A stretch of DNA of 9,568 nt from an uncultured Lachnobacterium sp. (GTDB lineage: Bacteria > Bacillota > Clostridia > Lachnospirales > Lachnospiraceae). Below the pieces are notes generated by a model. That model made no database searches. It saw only the letters and a program-made list of their open reading frames with translations, and was not told the DNA's origin. Shown piece by piece: positions 7,637-9,568 of this stretch. How positions within the stretch are numbered: position 1 is the first letter of the stretch; the number at the start of each line of letters is the position of its first letter. Location of the stretch: the NCBI GenBank assembly GCA_900549895.1, contig URQG01000056.1, positions 1 through 9,568 of the forward strand. Reading direction: 5' to 3'. The translations under genes were made by a program, and so were the position numbers.

Positions 7637-8506
7637 ATGAATTCTTTGTTTGAATATACCGATCGGCTGAAAAGACCTTATGAATGCTTTATTTTCGACA
7701 CTGCGCTCTACGGGCTTCCCGTGCATCCGCACTGGCACTATTTTATGGAAATTATCTATATGATTGAAGGAACTGCCATCATGAATTGCGATGAAGAATC
7801 TCATGTGGTCACCCCCGGAGATCTCATACTTTTTCTTCCCTATCAGGTACATTCGATTTATGGCGTTTCGAATCAGACGTTACGCTACTATGTATGCAAA
7901 TTTGATCTCGGCACCCTCAGTTCAGAAAGCGGAATGCATTTTCAGGCGTTGTTTCAAAACGCTCGTGGCAAAGATACCGCTCCGCTCTATTTTCCCGCCG
8001 GTAAGCTTGATTCCGAACGTCTGCAATCGGTTTTTGAAATCAGTTACCATGAAGCTTCGCTGCAGTGCTACGGTTTTCACAACATGCTGCAAAACCAGAT
8101 CAGCACTCTGCTCATTCTGATTCTTCGCTTCTGGCAGAACATTGGTTTTAACACAGAATGCATTCAAAGCGCCAGGGAAGAGGAAAGCATCTATTATATT
8201 ACCGAATACATCGACCGCCATATTCAGGATAGCCTCAAAGTTGAGCACTTAGCCGAGCGATGCCATATGAGTTATCCGTACTTTGCAAAATGTTTCCGTG
8301 AGCTATACGGTCAGTCCTGCAAAAAATATATCGAATTTATCCGCATGTGCAAGGCCGAAGATCTCCTTATTTCTACGGGTCTGGATCTAAACTACATCAG
8401 CCAGGAGACGGGATTTTCCGACTGCAGTCACTTTATTAAAGCCTTTAAACAAAAAAACGGTGTCACTCCGAAACAATATCGAAAGCAGCACCGTAACCAG
8501 CCATAA
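7637..8506 (+). CDS. AraC-family transcriptional regulator with cupin sensor domain
   Basis: This 289-residue cytoplasmic DNA-binding protein has the standard two-part AraC layout. The N-terminal cupin sensor (about 1-110) includes the metal- or sugar-pocket-like 'HPHWHYFMEIIYMIEG' strand pair and 'VTPGDLILFLPYQVHS'. A helical linker follows, then a double helix-turn-helix domain (about 186-286). The first recognition unit is around 'VEHLAERCHMSYPYFAKCFREL' (202-223, key residues L205, A206, F216, F220). The second spans 250-283 and contains the family hallmark GFSDCSHFIKAFKQKNGVTP, with K282 in the tail. The ATG has only a weak GAGGG site (7628-7632) four bases away, which suggests low expression. 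Its position opposite GH113, sharing a 110-base control region, suggests that it activates the GH113 block in response to a sugar. The ligand is not known. Confidence 0.94.
   Translation: MNSLFEYTDRLKRPYECFIFDTALYGLPVHPHWHYFMEIIYMIEGTAIMNCDEESHVVTPGDLILFLPYQVHSIYGVSNQTLRYYVCKFDLGTLSSESGMHFQALFQNARGKDTAPLYFPAGKLDSERLQSVFEISYHEASLQCYGFHNMLQNQISTLLILILRFWQNIGFNTECIQSAREEESIYYITEYIDRHIQDSLKVEHLAERCHMSYPYFAKCFRELYGQSCKKYIEFIRMCKAEDLLISTGLDLNYISQETGFSDCSHFIKAFKQKNGVTPKQYRKQHRNQP
8451..8494 (-). terminator. Possible intrinsic terminator for the leftward ABC-2 unit, inside the araC 3' end
   Basis: Read on the minus strand, ACGGTG (8494-8489) pairs with CACCGT (8462-8457) and is followed at once by six T residues (8456-8451). 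It lies 24 bases past the stop codon of the small permease gene, where a terminator is needed. The loop of 26 bases is long and the stem only 6 bp. The T-run is also explained by Lys-Gln-Lys-Asn codons of araC, so it may be coincidental. Confidence 0.25.
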
Positions 8507-8517
8507 TATTTCATTTA

Positions 8518-9033
8518 TTATCTGTAAAAAAGTGATTCCTTCAACTCAATATACCCAATGAGCATCGGTCCGGCCAAAAATAAAAGAACACCTTCCATCA
8601 CCCTCACAAGCGAGAAATTCTGTGTAAAGCTCATGCTTCCGATTACGATCAGCATGGCAAATGCACCGAATTTCCACACAAACTTCCAAAGATACTGCAT
8701 CCTCACACGGATGTAGTTCTTTTGCGAAACCGGAACAAACCGAAGTATTTTTGAAACCGCATCGGATTTCGGCATCCTCCGGCTGAAGGTTTCATTGCTC
8801 CATTGATACGGTGCCAATACATAGTTGTCCATATAAACGACCATCCACACATAGCCCAACAGCAGCCATGCATCATGATCAAACATTCCGTCAAAGATCA
8901 GTACAAGCCCCACCATAAGCACAACAGCCGCAAACATCCAGTATAAAAAACATGCCAGCTGGCCCGTGCTCTCCCGCAAAGTACAGTCAAATTCTTTTAA
9001 TTTCTGCTGTTGCATCTTATCTTCTATCGTCAT
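8518..9033 (-). CDS. Small four-helix membrane protein, likely ABC-2-type permease subunit
   Basis: This 171-residue integral membrane protein has four predicted helices (about 27-48, 55-75, 118-136, 144-163) and short loops. A central cytoplasmic stretch, 'LRFVPVSQKNYIRVRMQYL' (97-115), resembles the 'LPVS+++ +++RY' motif that many ABC-2 permeases carry between their first helices. It follows an ABC ATPase gene by 35 bases and has a strong AAGGAGG site (9042-9048) eight bases before the ATG, so the two probably form one transporter. It is shorter than the usual six-helix permease. It ends convergently with araC, with 11 bases between the stop codons. The substrate is unknown. ATPase/permease pairs of this type in Firmicutes often sit behind a GntR-like regulator and respond to cell-envelope stress, but the upstream region is missing here. 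Confidence 0.82.
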   Translation of the reverse strand: MTIEDKMQQQKLKEFDCTLRESTGQLACFLYWMFAAVVLMVGLVLIFDGMFDHDAWLLLGYVWMVVYMDNYVLAPYQWSNETFSRRMPKSDAVSKILRFVPVSQKNYIRVRMQYLWKFVWKFGAFAMLIVIGSMSFTQNFSLVRVMEGVLLFLAGPMLIGYIELKESLFYR

Positions 9034-9068
9034 GACTCCTTCCTCCTTCTACATACAATTAGAATACC

Positions 9069-9526
9069 TTATGAATTCTCATAAAACGAAGTAAATTCCC
9101 CATGCTCAAACCGTCCGATATAATCAAACTCTTTTTCGATATCATCCTCCAGATGCGAGGACATGATGACCGAGCAATCAAGCACCTCCAGTTGCTGCCG
9201 GAGCAGCCTGTAAAACTCCTTGCGGAAAATCGGATCCATCCCTGCGGTCGGCTCATCCAACAGAAGAAGCCTGGGTTTATGCGCGAGTGCAAAGGCAAGC
9301 TGAAACTTCATATTCTCACCGCGTGACATCTGTCCAATGGTTCGCGCCGTGGTAAGATTCATCTGCTCCATCAGCGCAGCAAACCGCTCTATATCAAATG
9401 TATCATAGAAGCTACCCAGCATCTTTGCATTCTCTCTTGCACTCTTCTGACGCAAAAACAACCGCTCCTCGGAGACAAATCCGATCCGGTTCATCGACCA
9501 CGCGTGATCCTCTGCAATATCGGTTC
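9069..9526 (-). CDS. ABC-2-type transporter ATPase, 5' end missing (cut by contig end)
   Basis: The visible part (151 codons) is the C-terminal two thirds of an ABC ATPase. The reading frame stays open upstream of the ATG at 9494 to the edge of genomic sequence, encoding TDIAEDHAWS before that internal methionine, so 9494 is not the true start. Visible motifs are a Q-loop region 'RIGFVSEE' with glutamate in place of the usual glutamine (also seen in other ABC-2-type ATPases), signature MSRGE, Walker B LLLLDEP, D-loop AGMDP and switch histidine in SSHLEDD. Walker A and the N-terminal strands are lost. The protein would energise the small permease encoded 35 bases downstream. The truncation comes from the sequence end, not from mutation. 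Confidence 0.9.
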
Positions 9527-9568
9527 CTGTCTCTTATACACATCTCCGAGCCCACGAGACGCGTAGTA
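9527..9568. other. Illumina Nextera (Tn5) adapter plus index: non-genomic sequence
   Basis: The stretch 9527-9560 starts with CTGTCTCTTATACACATCT, the Tn5 mosaic end, and continues with the 15 bases CCGAGCCCACGAGAC of the Nextera read-2 adapter. The final eight bases, GCGTAGTA (9561-9568), sit exactly where the i7 index would be. From memory they match an index of the Nextera XT v2 set (N719). This is untrimmed library adapter at a contig end. One or two of its first bases could coincide with genuine genome sequence. Confidence 0.97.

Noticed and set aside
9492..9494. The ATG at 9494 as the start of the ABC ATPase.
   Set aside because: The frame remains open and protein-like upstream of it, and Walker A would be missing. 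It is an internal methionine of a truncated gene.
1..9526. CRISPR array, tRNA/rRNA genes, insertion sequences, phage genes or a CcpA-type cre site.
   Set aside because: I looked for regularly spaced repeats, transposase motifs and tRNA-like sequences, and for cre-like motifs in the intergenic gaps, and saw none. The only tandem repeats are the three short units at 4734-4767.
9527..9545. A Tn5 transposon mosaic end that could mark a mobile element.
   Set aside because: It continues directly into the Nextera adapter tail and an index, which a natural transposon would not carry. It is library sequence.

Overview
The window looks like part of a gut-type Lachnospiraceae (Firmicutes) genome, closest in flavour to Roseburia and its relatives. 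This rests on moderate GC content, strong AGGAG-type ribosome binding sites before most genes, the protein families present and tight operon packing. The species call is an inference. The last 42 bases (9527-9568) are not genomic: they are an Illumina Nextera adapter followed by an 8-base index-like tag, so the biological sequence ends at about 9526.

Layout. Five genes run leftwards from 7526 to 4 and form a carbohydrate-use block. In transcription order they are a GH113 mannan-oligosaccharide hydrolase (7526-6582), a half-size ABC exporter (6582-4777, sharing one base with the GH113 gene), a phospho-sugar mutase (4674-2947), a membrane-anchored protein of unknown function with a possible solute-binding-protein-like outer domain (2932-2198), and a GH36 alpha-galactosidase (2196-4). 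The 102-base gap at 4675-4776 holds a good sigma-A promoter, with 11-bp repeats just upstream. The mutase, membrane protein and GH36 can therefore be transcribed separately from the GH113-ABC pair. A divergent AraC-family regulator (7637-8506, + strand) faces the GH113 gene across a 110-base control region containing dyad elements.

Beyond the regulator, two leftward genes form a separate unit: the 3' part of an ABC-2-type ATPase gene (cut off at the contig end) and a small four-helix membrane protein, its likely permease. This pair converges on araC with only 11 bases between stop codons.

How the genes fit together. GH36 would remove alpha-galactosyl side groups from imported galactomannan or raffinose-type oligosaccharides, and GH113 would cleave the beta-mannan-type backbone. 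The mutase would bring sugar-1-phosphates into glycolysis, and the AraC protein would sense an inducer. None of the enzymes has a signal peptide, so processing is intracellular. The set resembles one edge of the beta-mannan utilisation locus described in Roseburia intestinalis (GH113, GH36 and a phosphomutase, with GH130 phosphorylases and an importer), but GH130 and the importer are not in this window. I found no CRISPR array, RNA gene, phage or insertion sequence, and no gene-free stretch longer than about 110 bases.
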